A DNA stretch of 64,000 bases from Chaetorhynchus papuensis. Its lineage: Eukaryota; Chordata; Aves; Passeriformes; Rhipiduridae. The notes below the pieces were generated by a model. That model worked only from the letters and a program-made list of their open reading frames with translations. It was not told the origin of the DNA and made no database searches. Below, piece by piece: positions 12,441 through 24,400 of this stretch; position 1 is the first letter of the stretch, and each line of letters starts with the position of its first letter. The stretch is taken from assembly GCA_013396525.1 (NCBI GenBank), contig VWYX01000625.1, positions 109,476 to 173,475 of the forward strand, in the 5' to 3' direction. Made by a program: the position numbers and the translations under genes.

Positions 12441-15400
12441 CTGAAGGAGACGCCATGCAGGCAAAAAGCTTATTCCACTTACCAAGAACATTCGTCTTTG
12501 TAATTACACCTCCTTTCCTTACTCCTATGCAATTAGTAAATACAAGCTAAAAATAGCCACTTGAATGCCAATATGGTCCCTGGCTGTTTCTCTATTATGT
12601 CACTTTTAGGTTAGTTCAATATTCCATTTGTTTGGAAGCTAACAGCTCTATTCAGAGCTGGGTTTGCTCCTGCAGCTGCATTCTCACTCCGAGCACATAC
12701 TCCCGTCTCCACATGCAATTCCCACAAAGACTCAGGTACAGCCAGCTGTGCTGTGCCCTGCTCTCAGCATTCAGCTGCCATCCTGCAGCTCAGCCACGCT
12801 CTGGCACGTTCCCTGGGCTTTCTCCCTGGGCATAATATGACACGTTTTTAAATACAGATGGAACTATTTCCATATTTTGGTTTTTTGTGGTTTTTTTTTC
12901 TTTGATGGTGACGCTATTTTCTCTTTTAAGCCCTGCGCAGAAACAACAAGCATTTAAAAGCAGAGGCTGAGTTTTTCCAGGGCAGATGATGCCCACCAGC
13001 TCACGTCAGCTGCCTGCTCTGGCTCAGGATGCCTTTCAGAGGCTGCACTGGCCAAACCTCCTCTCTGCAGATGTTGCTGTCACCACCTTGCACAGCACAG
13101 CGAGGACAGGAGCTCCCTGCAACGCCAGGGTGGAAAGAGTTCCACTCCCAGCCAAAAGGGGAAAGCACTGAGCACGTTGCATCCCTACACAGCCACTGGA
13201 GACACTCCAGTGCTTTCCCTCATTGCTGTTTTGGGTAGGAGTAGAGGGAAATCACTGGATAACGTTTGCTGCCCACCACAACGGTGTGTCAGGATCCTCA
13301 GCTGGTGAACAACTGTGTGTTTTCACTGTGAGGAAAGGAGGTGGGTTGATTTACACAACTGTGGAATAGAAAAATCAGGAATATTGAGTCCAGACCTTCC
13401 CTTGCATTATTTAAAAGAAGAAATAGTTCTGAGAGCAATGGAGTTAAAGTTCTAGTTGCCATGCGTGGATCCTGTGATATCCAGAAAAAGTGAACTTATT
13501 CACCATTTCCTCTCTTGTAAATGAATAAAGGCCCTTCACTGAGGCCAGCTCTCTATTTTCACAAAAGGTACAAGAACTTAACACAATTCCATTGCCAAAT
13601 TCAGGTGAAATATTTGGTTTAAATGTACTACTGAAGAACTGACAGACAATGTGGATAGGCACATCTGAGAAGCTGGTCTAAAAAAAAAAAGCCTAAGTAC
13701 CAAAATATTTCAAGTCATAAAAAACATTTTTCTTTCTTCTTTGTTCATTCTTCTTTGCTCAAAAGACAGGTTTATGCCATCAGAACAAAATTATTTCAGC
13801 TGGAGAACAAATACTCTCAAATTTAATCTTGTGCATAAAAAGCCTCAGAGCCTGATGGATTATTAGGCTGTGGAAAAGAGCACAGCATAAATGCAAAGAA
13901 CGAGAACAGGAGCCTAAACCTGAGGAAATCAGGACAAATCTCACAGGGTTCATATGGATCAGGGGTCTCATTCCCAGGTTTTGAATCTCCAGCCTAATTC
14001 TGAGAGATGTCTGTTAAAAGCTCCACCCACTCCTGACTTCTCAAAGCTGGGCATATTGGAGAAGTTGGCTTTAATCTGGAATTTTGCTCTTGAAATCAGG
14101 ACAGCAATGGTCAGGTCAGGTAATGCTGTTCTTCTATACTGCCATGAGTTTTTGCTGAGGGCAGAGAACAGAAATCCAGTGGCCAAAGTCTGCAAACAGC
14201 CCTTGAAGAGTAAAGGAAAGGCCCAGCATTCACAGACAGGGAAATTCCTGGTTCCTGATCCTTTAAATCAAGCCTAGGTGCCCACTTCAGGAATTTATAG
14301 ATATTTTTTGCACGTGAACAAGTGGACTTAGAAGGAGCTAGTGGAGAAGGTTTTACCAAGAGCTGAACAGGGTCACTAGCTGGCTTCTTGGTCCAGTTGC
14401 TGGATCGAGGCAGTAGGAGAGCTCCACTGTAGATTTAGGACTGACCTAAAGCCAATCAAACTTTTCCACAAATCTTTCATGCTGAACCCAAAGGGAAGCT
14501 TAATTTTTGGGGGGATTTTTTATTTGACGTTATTTTACTTTCCTCTCCAGATTTCCTCAAAAGGAAAGTTTCAAGTGCTTTGTTTTGAATGGAACCATCA
14601 TTCATCCACGTTTTCTCCTGGCTGAAGCTTTTCTGTTTAATTCAGCACAAATCTGAGTATCATTTCTGCCCACTCAGAACTCATGTTTTGGTGGGGAAAA
14701 CTGATCTGCTTGGCTGTAGTTTCGAATCACGTGTGACTTCAGCCCAACAGAAAGAAGCAACACAAACCTGCAGGAAACAGATTTGTGGTGAGACAGGCTG
14801 GAGAAAAACAAGTTGCTAAATGCTAGCCTGGTATTAAGGAAAAGAACCTCATAACAAAACATTACTGGTCAGAGAACATCCTCCCTCCTTCCAAAGAGTG
14901 GAAAAGGGGAATTTCTTCCACACCTTCCAAAGGCAAACTTTCAAAGGCAGGTTTGCAAAGGTCACTTCACGTGCAGAGCTGCCATCCTCCACCTGACAGC
15001 TCTGGTCATAAATCCAGAGCTCCAAAATGAGGAAATAAAAGGGCTGATTATGTGCACTAAATTTCTATGATACTTTTCATCTCTTTCCTATCACTGGGAA
15101 CCGTTTCCTGAAAACTGCCTCATAAAAATAGTGGTCCTATCAAGTCTGGTGTGTTATCTCCAAGCCGTGCTGATTTGGCTCAATAGCTTTTTGGTGCCAG
15201 GGCCTGCAGCAAGCCCTGAGCCCAGTGCCCTGGCTCTGTCCTGCCTCAGGCCACCCCATTGTCACATCAAACAGCCAAGCTCTTCTCTAGCAGGTCATGG
15301 CCTTTATATTTAGTGCCACTTCTCCTCCAGTAACAGCCCCTCTGTCACTGGAGGTCCCCACAGTCACTCTTATCTCCTCCAGCACTCCCAATGTTGAAGG

Positions 15401-18400
15401 CATCCACAAAAAGCTGTTACAGTCTGGCTATGGGACATGTCACCCTCTTTGTGTTCACCTTGAACAGGTTTTTGTTGCTTTGTTAAGGTCAGTAATTCTC
15501 CTGGCCCCCCTTAACCTCGCTACCAAGGGCTGATGCAACTGCTTATCTGCTCTTCCTCACTCCTCCTCACCTTCCAGAGATCTCAGCCCGAGAAATTAAA
15601 GCACTTTGGGGTATCTGGAGAGAAAGGTTCCTCCAGCTCCTGCTCTCTGAGGAAGCAAACACAAGAATTGTTTGCACACCGGGCTGCTCCCGATGGTTCT
15701 GCTCACCCCTGCAGCACAGACATCAGTTCTGGCCCCAGGAAAACCTGCTCTGAGCTTCAGCTTTAGGGGAAGCCCTTTGATTTGCCAGTGCCTCTGCTTG
15801 TTGACAGCTGAGAGAGGATAAAAATTGCTTTTCCCACTCCTTTTCCACGCAGGTTTAGCTCCCCAGCACCACTGCACACAGAGATGCCTCAGCCAGGGGC
15901 AGCAGCCCAGAAACTCCTGCATCCCACTCCTGCAAAGCCAAGTGTTGCATTCCCATATTCTCTACATAAAAAACAACAAAAAGCACCTGAATGAAAGAGC
16001 TAAAAAACACACAATGAGGAGGAATAACATTTTCAAAACCCACAGTCCTCAAACTCCCTTTTATGTTTAAGCACCCCGACACTCAGGGATCTGAACCTTT
16101 ACCCTCTTTAGGGAATAGTTTTATCAGACAACAAATCTGAATAAAAGTTTGCAGGAAACAATACTAAGTAATAACTTCATTAGAATGTTAAAACATAGCT
16201 CCTACCAAAAAATATACACACGTGCACACCTCCACCTGTCCCACATGTGAAGGGTTTCACACAAGTCAGTTCTGTGTTAGTCCTGTTGCTTTTTATAGAA
16301 CAATTAATTTTATCTATAAGTAACCAGCCTTGCTTATTGAGAAAATAGTCTGCAGAACAAAGAATATGCATTAAAATACTATAAAATGAGAAATAAAGTA
16401 TCAGTTTAATGGTCAGATTGCAGCATTTCTTTTCCTAAATACAAAGAATTTAGAACACTGGGAGGAAAGGACAAAAGAATGAAGCTAATATATCTAATGT
16501 TCCTTTTCTTCAGGAAAAAAAAAAATACTGCAATCCTAATTTTCTCAAATCCCAAAAGAGTGAAAGCTCCTTTCCCCCCCCACCACTCCCCTTTCTCAAT
16601 GCAATTTTCACCCTTTTGTTAAATTAGAAAGGCTTTAATTTACTTTTTCATTACAGTTTGAGTTATAAACACAAGCAGAAGCTTCTGGGGATTACATGTT
16701 CAACAGAAAGGCACACAAACCACACATGGCAGCTCCAGAGTGTCCCTGCCCAGCGAGAGGGGACAGCGGGGCAGTGGCAGAGCCAGGGGCTCCTCCTGCC
16801 CAGGGCTCCGGGGGCTCAGCATCCTCCGGGTGTGATTTCTCAGAGTGGATAACAAGTGACACTGTCTCCTCTGTGAGCTCTGCCTGTGGAGCCTTCCCAC
16901 GTCCATCCTCTCCTCCAGCCCTGCAGGCTGGGATTCTGCCCAAAAACTCTGGTTTCTGTCACTGCACCGAGTTCACGGCCCTGCTCCCGTGCAGAGGGGA
17001 AGTTCCCCCTTCCTGAGCACATTAAATTAGACCTTTTCACCCTCAAATGTTTCTAAAGCCTCGAAACCAGGTGTGGAACCAGCGCTCTGCAGGGTTTTCT
17101 TTTTGCCAAATTGTAACTGCTGGCTGTAACAGTGGGCCTGACCCTCGGCATATCAAAACTCTCATTAATTTTGTGTTACACCACAAAAAAACCCAGCGGG
17201 AGTAACAGCAGAAATGTGCTGACTTCTTCAGGGGCAAAGCCACCAGCTTCCTCTTGAGCTGGGTGTCTGCCTTCAGGTCAAACCCTCAGGATTTTTCTTG
17301 TGGGCACTTTGAGCACAGGAGGGGTGCCCAGGGTGCTCTGAGCCCTGCCCAAGCTGACCCTGAGCACCGCCAGGGCTGGGGCAGCCACAGCTCCCAAAGC
17401 AGCTTCACTGCCACCCATCTCTGCCCACATCTGCCCTCTTTAAGAGGCCCTACACCTCACATCACACCTTTATAAACACTGCCAAGAAAAAAACCACCTT
17501 TTTTGGCACCAGAACCCTCCTGCTTTCCAATATTCTTTCCCTATTTGCAAGCAAAAAGATCAATTTCTGCTTCTCCTGTCTCCATTCAGCTGCCAGAGAG
17601 GTGACCTCAGGATGAAGCGTGCCAAACAACAGAGAATATTTTAGGGGAGAAAAGCAATGTGACAATAGAAATAGTCATGTGTGCTTGCCCTCCTTGAGCC
17701 TTTTAACTTACAAAAATCTAATTAGGGAAGACTAAATGTACAGCGTGCATAAGGATGCCAAAAACTTCTAACAAAATATACTCAGTACCATTTTCTTCAC
17801 GCTTCATTAATAAGGAACAAAATGTCTCCAGACTTTCTGTAACATATGCACAGGGTGATTTCAAACCCGACTGAGACTCTTTTCAAATGAGGGTTATAAT
17901 ATACTCAAGCAATAACAATGCTTTTTTTTTTTTTATGGCTTTGCTTGTAAAGTTGTTTCCATGTTCTGTGAGGACAAAGTTATTTGTCATTTTTGCAAAA
18001 TGTAACTTGTTACTTTGATGGTTTTTAGGACCTTTCTGTTCCAGCTATTGATTCAAGGTTGAGTGTAGCCTACAGCAGAGCTGAGCTTGGGGAATCAGAG
18101 TGCAAGGTTTGGATTTTTCTACAGGAATTGTATCTTTTCATACAAATTAGAGACACAGGAAAACAAAGTTTTGATTCATCTTCTAAATCATGTATAAAGC
18201 GTAAGGCTTTGTGCCATCAGATCACAGGGCAGCAAAAGGGATTTCTTGCTCTTCCTCATTTGCTTATCTTGCTCAGATTGCAAACAGAAGAATTTACTCC
18301 TTGGATAGATTCTGGAACAAAGAACCTCCAAGAAACAAACACAACCTTTAAGATTTCTGCCAAGGACTGTAGCAAAAAGCCCAACACTGAGTCCTGTTTT

Positions 18401-20199
18401 GTCTTCTGAGGCAAAAATGCCACTTTCTTCCTCAGCTCTCTGCATTGGAGGCAGGGCTGCAGCAATTTGGGCAAAAGACAAGTCTGCCCTGGTATTGCTA
18501 AATGAGGCAAGTGTGTCTGCACTACCAAAGAAATTCCCAGTTTTAAATCCACTTCCAGAAGGAATCAGAGACAGGCACCTCCCTGTGTGATCTTTCCCTG
18601 AACAGGATCTTTCTCTGTGTAGGCAAAGGGAATCAAAGTGATCTCGTGGGTATAAAATATTTGATGGTAAGACAACGTGGGGGAGAATATTTGCCCAGGA
18701 GATTAAAAAAAAAAATTCAACTATCTTTGACTGTGTGTGTATTGCTCCTACAGTGAGGTGTTAAATTGCATTATAACCATTGAGACATCAACATTTACCA
18801 ACGTTTGCAATACAAATATAAGCACAGAGCACAAAACTGAAACTATTTGGAGTTGTCAGGGTATGGATCTGTAAGCAGAGGTTTGTATATCATTTGATAG
18901 CTATTTATTTCCTGTTAATGTTTATGTAATGCTATGATGTTTATGATGGCCTGACTTTCCATGTGATGGGGATCATTTCTGATGGGTAACTGGCGTCAAA
19001 TCACTGTTTTGCAAATACAGAATATTTTCATATTTGGCTGGTGAAACAAAAAGGCTTCCTAGTGTGAGTGTGCTATTAAAATGCTAATAGACCCTATTTG
19101 AGAAAGCTTACTCAGACCTCAGCAGGAAATATATACAACATTTACAAAGATTTAGATATGTGTTTTTAACATAAAAGGGTCTCCCTTCCCATGGAACTGT
19201 AAGAACCTTTAGACAAGAGTGAGGATAAAGTGATAAGCCCCAGGCAAATGAAGAAGAAAGAAAAAAATATATGGAGGGCCAGTGAACTTAATTATGGTGA
19301 AATACAGATATAATTGTGAGCATGAAGTGGGTGCATACATTGCAATAGTGACCTTTTATATTTAATGTCCTAAACGAAAATCTAAATGTGAAGATTGCTG
19401 ACTTTAATATTTTTTTTTTTTCCCCAAAGTTACTTTTGCAGATCAGCCCTCTGAATTATTCCATGCCAAGGAACTGCCCAGGTGCAGGTGGGGATTTTCC
19501 CCATGACCTGCCACACTCTGCATGAGAGCAGGGAAAGGCACAAAGGGATGTGCCTGCTCTATATTGCACTTTGAGGGATGGGCAGCACCTTTGAGACACC
19601 AGGATGTGTGTGTCAGAACTGCTGGCAGCCATCACACAAAGCCCAGAATGTGAAAATCAAGAGGAAAATCTTGTTTTACCCCTGTGTCCCTGGTGAATGG
19701 AGGAGCAGAGCTGGCACTGGCTCCAGCAGGGCCGACTGGGTTTGTTCTGTATCGAATTATTGAACTGAATCGAAGCTGCAGGGTCAAAGTGAGCAGAGAA
19801 TTCGAGAAGCCTATGAAAACAGAGCCCAGATTTGCTGGAGAGCTGTAACCTTCCAGAAATGTAATTAAACAAACAGGCAAGGAGGGTTTGGGATTGAAAT
19901 CTCTGTTTAAACATCCGCTGCTGCTTTATTTGAATATCAGAGTGGAAGATAGAGTTCACATGTTGAAAAGGCCAGAAGACTCCTTTTGTCTTCTCTTTGT
20001 CTTTTATTTTTTTTGTACAGTCCCCCACTGAAAGGGAATGTGGAGTAAACACAAAATTAATGTCTGATGGTCAGTAGGGTGACACGATTGGAATTCTTGC
20101 ATTAGGAAACAAATTCCTCGTCAAAACCAAATTCTTTTTAGTCTGGCTCAATGCAAATAAAACACACAAACTGAACTCACTGACAAATGGCCTGGATAT
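12441..20199. other. Intergenic or intronic DNA, no gene seen
   Basis: Alternating AT-rich DNA and GC-richer islets (12,980-13,180, 15,150-15,360, 15,600-15,920, 16,730-16,990 and 17,260-17,440). The 16.75-16.83 kb islet has several GGGG runs, but the loops are too long for a strict G-quadruplex. Octamer ATGCAAAT occurs at 20,151-20,158. T-rich homopolymers lie near 17,920-17,935 and 19,410-19,422. None of the small open frames resembles a known protein, and no transposon was recognised. Confidence 0.6.
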
Positions 20200-20360
20200 T
20201 CATAGTTATCTATGTTTCAGAAACATCTAATAAGCAATTTGGATTACTTTTTTAAAGTTTTGGCTCCACTTTTACCCTAAAATGAATGTGCAAAAATTAG
20301 TTTATGCAAATGTCATTACAATTCATTGCCATCAGCTTAACATATTTCCTCCAAATGGTT
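20200..20360. promoter_or_regulatory. Candidate conserved non-coding block with POU octamer
   Basis: AT-rich stretch without repeats. ATGCAAAT lies at 20,304-20,311, followed by TCATTACAATTCATTG, which contains two ATTA-like words and a SOX-like CATTG word. No open frame of note runs through it. This is an inference from texture and has not been tested by alignment. Confidence 0.2.
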
Positions 20361-21330
20361 GAACTCCCTGCCATTGTAGGGAAAGCACAAGGCTTAAGAC
20401 TTCTCCCAGGCACTTAAAAAAACAATAAATGGAAGAGAAAATGAGAGATTATTTATCTCACGGATTTGTTTTGCTTTCCTAAAACAAAATAATTCTGGAT
20501 TCTACTTACTGGAAATCTGCTTGGTTAAGAAATATTTAAATGAAAGCAGCACAGGACTGTTTTGTTTTGTTTTGTTGGCCTTTTGTTGTTTAGGATTTTT
20601 TGGGAAGGTTTACAGTGGTATTATAAAACCAAAATGGAACAGGAGGTTAGCATTTTGCAGAATCACCCAGAAGAGAAGACATCCTGATTAAGAAGGGCTA
20701 ATCCCAAACCCAAAGTGCACCAGGAACTTTATGATGAGCAGTCGACTGCTAGAAAATGCCCGTTGGCCATTAAAATGTCTTTTTCTAGATACAGGTTGGT
20801 AATGAGCAATTTTTATGAGAAATAAACCCACAAAACCACCCTCTGGAGGACTCCTGGGGCTGGTGGCTGCAGAGCTGGGCCCCCAGCCCCGAGCTTTGGC
20901 CAAGGAGAACAAAGCTCTCCAGAGACCTCATCAAACATCCACACGGCCCCTGGAGACACCAGGGTCCTTCTGGGAGCCCACCAAGCCAGGTCTCAACTCT
21001 ACTGAATGTGGCAAAGGGGGAGAGCAGCTGTGTGGATCCAGAGTGGAGGTCAGGAATGGGAAAGCCCAAATCTGATTTAGTCCTGCCTCAGAGCAGAGCC
21101 CCAGGTGATTTCCCTGGTGCAGACCTGCAAGCCAAGCCCAGCTTGGCCACACTCACAAACTTCCCCAGCTCTTACAGTCACCACAAATCTGTGCTGAGCT
21201 GGTGGCCACGTGTCCATCCCATAATCTCCATCCCTTACCCTGACACCATCTCCAGAGGATGTTTTTTCCATCTCCATAATATTCTTTATTCTTCCTGCCC
21301 TTTTGGTGTGACTATTTATCTTTAGGGAGG
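20361..21330. other. Intergenic or intronic DNA, no gene seen
   Basis: AT-rich DNA to about 20,800, then a GC-richer patch at 20,830-21,210 with short open frames on both strands (up to 105 codons, 21,008-21,325 plus). These look like translated GC-rich DNA and not exons. The sequence turns T/A-rich just before the microsatellite at 21,331. Confidence 0.6.
20559..20574 (+). repeat. Short (GTTTT)n microsatellite
   Basis: Three perfect GTTTT units plus a G, followed by further T/G-rich sequence. Length is unremarkable. Confidence 0.85.
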
Positions 21331-21445
21331 AAGATAATAATAGTAATAGTAATAATAATTAATAGTAATAATAATAATAGTAATATTAATGATAATGATA
21401 ATGATGATGATGATGATAATAATAATAGTAGTGGTAATAATAATA
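21331..21445 (+). repeat. Compound ATA/GAT trinucleotide microsatellite
   Basis: About 115 bases of impure trinucleotide repeat. It starts as ATA with interspersed ATAG units, changes to GAT (ATGATGATGATGAT around 21,400-21,415), then returns to ATA. It runs directly into the unsequenced gap, so the true right end is unknown. Its minus-strand translation gives an artificial poly-isoleucine frame. Confidence 0.95.
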
Positions 21446-21490
21446 NNNNNNNNNNNNNNNNNNNNNNNNNNNNNNNNNNNNNNNNNNNNN
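21446..21490. other. Assembly gap (45 N)
   Basis: Forty-five undetermined bases abut the trinucleotide microsatellite on the left and unique sequence beginning GAGACGAAC on the right. The cause is most likely failure to assemble through the simple repeat. The real length is uncertain. Confidence 0.99.
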
Positions 21491-24400
21491 GAGACGAACA
21501 TAAGGGAGCCCTGATCTTGTCTGAGGCCTTCAGGCAAATGCTCCTTTAATGCCACTGTCTCTTAGAAAATACACAACAAATAGACCAGAGAAAAACTAAT
21601 TTTCTGCCTCCTTTCTGTTTAACTACACTGCCAATTCTGCAGACAGGATCTCTCCTGTGTACCACGTTCCAGCGATTAAAGGCAGGGAAAAGCTGAAGTT
21701 GGGCAGTGGTTTCAGCAGCTGCAGCTCGTGCTCTCAGTGAGCCAGGCAGTGCTTCTGGAAGTCAAAGCAAATGGCTACAAAATTCTCCCAGAATCCAGAA
21801 ATCCCACAGGTTCAGATGTGTGTGCTGCTGGCTGGCATGCTCAGCTCATACACGTGTGTGTTATGCAAAATTTGTCAGTCTGAATGACAGTAAATAGAAT
21901 TATTTCCCCATTCTGCAGTATTAGTTTATCTAATAAATTGAATAACCTAGAAACCTTGACAGGCAAAAGCCACACGCTGATCTGAGTAGGATCAACAGGT
22001 TTGGTGATTTTTTTTAAAAGGCCCAAATTACACTGCATGATCAGGGTGCCCATTTCACTCCTATCAGTACCACAGAACCTTGAATATTACGGGTTTAATT
22101 ATAGTAGTACCGAACACAGAAAATATGAAGCACATCCTATTAACCAGGAGGCATTCCTCTAATTCAGATATTTGCTCTACAGAGAGAATCACTTAAGAAA
22201 CAGATCCAATTAATTGTGTTGCTAAGGTGTCAGTACAATCTGCTACGTACACCGAGCAAATGTGAGTAAGTCTCAGTTTATACCTTCTGGGCTTTTCTGG
22301 AATGTGTAGAAACACAGCAATTAATTGCTGCTGTCTAAAGAATGTGTTGGAAACCTGTTTTGACACATACTCTGGGTGGTTGGGAGTTAAACACACAGAA
22401 GAGAATGAGCAGTGGGTGGGAGTCTCAGATGAGTGGTAAATAACACAAGTGCAGTGATTTGCAGGCTTTTAACAATCAGAGGACAGATTATTGACTTCCA
22501 TAAGAGACGGGAGGGAAAAGGAGGAGAATGAACCTAATACTGCACGACACAATCAGTTAAGAGCTGATTTAGTAAAATAATGCTGACTTCTTGTAGATAA
22601 GCTACCCTCCTCATTGCATCCAAATGACAATAAAAAAACCAAAAAAAGCTAATTCCAGTGCTGCCTTGGTGCAAAGGCAACTCTTGTACGTGCCTTTCTT
22701 TTTTCCTCTTTATAACACAGGCTACCAGATAAGCCAAAAAGGAGATAAGGTTCCAGTGGGATCCAGATGCTGCCTAGAAGACGTCACCATTGTGAGCAGC
22801 ACACAAACAACCCATCACTGGGTGCTGCTGGGCCCCAGGTGGCTCTGTTAGCCTTGTGTTTGTCCTGAGGAAAGGCTGAGATAAACTGGCTCTTACCCCT
22901 GCCCAGAAATGCGGGAAAACAAACTGCACAGCCTGGGTTCTCTCAGGGTAATAATACCTCACTAGCTACTTTAAATTCACTGTTTTGAAAACAGCTTGGT
23001 CTGAGCTTTTTTTTTAATTTTTTTTTGAGTTTCCAGTTTGCAATGGCATTATCCTTTAGAACAGAATTTGCTTTTTGTGTCCTTTCCACATTCATCATTC
23101 AAGAAACACATATTCCAAGAAAGCAAATATTTCATCTCAGTCGTAACTGGCCCCAGTTCACCTGAATCAGAACTTTATGTGTCACCAGTAGGCTCTGCCT
23201 GGGTCAGAGAAAACGCCATTTACTAGCACAGTACAACTTAATCCTCGTTTTATAAAGGAGTGCAGAGGCATCTCCAAACCACACCAGACAAACCATGTAC
23301 TTGAGACAAGAACTGTGAAATTTTTCTCTCGCGTTAAAAGCAATTTTCGCGTGGCCTGTTCTTTCCAGTCGGGTCCAGACGTCCTCAGCCCTTTCCTAAG
23401 CACGCATAAAACAAAATTTACTGATTTCAGCAAATTATTTTTATTTTTTCTGGCAGTTCACCGGTGACCTGCTCTGTTGTCACATCCCTCTGCCAGGCTC
23501 AAACCTCACATCCCCTACACTTGTTCCAGGGTACATGCATGCACACACATACATCAGTATGGATTTACAGAGGACAATCTCAGTGAGAGCTGCAAAAGAG
23601 AAGTGCTAACTTTAAACAATTACTGGTTTTGTTAACATACTTTGCTCTATGTGAATTTATTACCTTTTTTTTTGTTGTTTTTAACTGCAGTTAGTGTTTC
23701 TAGATGAAATCATAACAACCACTAATCACTGCCAACCAGGTTGTGTTCACAAAGGAACAGAAAAGCTTCAGAATACATATGAGCTTCTGGGCTGCAATGT
23801 TTACAGAGCCTCCAGGATTTTGATCTGTGCACATCCCCAAATGTACCAAATGCTTAAAATCCAAAACAAATGCCAAAACTCACATTTGGCCCTGATTATT
23901 TCCTTGTTTAGCATGGTTAGCGTTCCCCAGATAAGAGATAATGTTGCAAGTTCAATAACCACAGAAAGTTGTGAAGACACACTTAAAGAGGAACATAACT
24001 ATCCTTTTTTAGTGTAAAACTTGGTAGATTTTAATTGAACAATGCACAGCAATGTTCAGGTCTCCCTTGTGAAAAATTCTAGGTAACAAGATAGATGAAA
24101 AACTGGAATGTTTCTGTCAAATAAGCATTTGTCTTTCATCTACTAAAACTGCTTTTTTTATCAGCTTTTTCAGCTGCTTTTTTATGTGTTGCTGTAAAAC
24201 AATCCCTGAAATCCCACCAGAAGGTCATTCTGCCATGGAGTCACCAAGATCTCAGTAATGGAAGTTTCCTGTCCATTTGCTCCTAAATCTAGGTTATGGA
24301 TATAAAAATAGCAATTATTGCACTGCTGTTTCAAGTTACCCCGTGAAGACACAAACACGGAACTCACTGTCACGAGCCCTCATTAGGCTGAAGGGCAGCT

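Noticed and set aside
14710..14740. tRNA B-box-like TTTCGAATC
   Set aside because: No A box at proper spacing and no cloverleaf. A chance match.
14950..14990. MIR-like AAAGGTCAC word
   Set aside because: The surrounding landmarks are missing or out of place.
16730..16830. G-quadruplex in GGGG-rich islet
   Set aside because: Loops between the G runs are longer than the usual limit, and no four-run combination fits the strict rule.
22864..22892. Possible internal CR1 fragment (GAGGAAAGGCTGAGA)
   Set aside because: About 28 bases are similar to CR1, but neither flank nor the translated frame continues the match.
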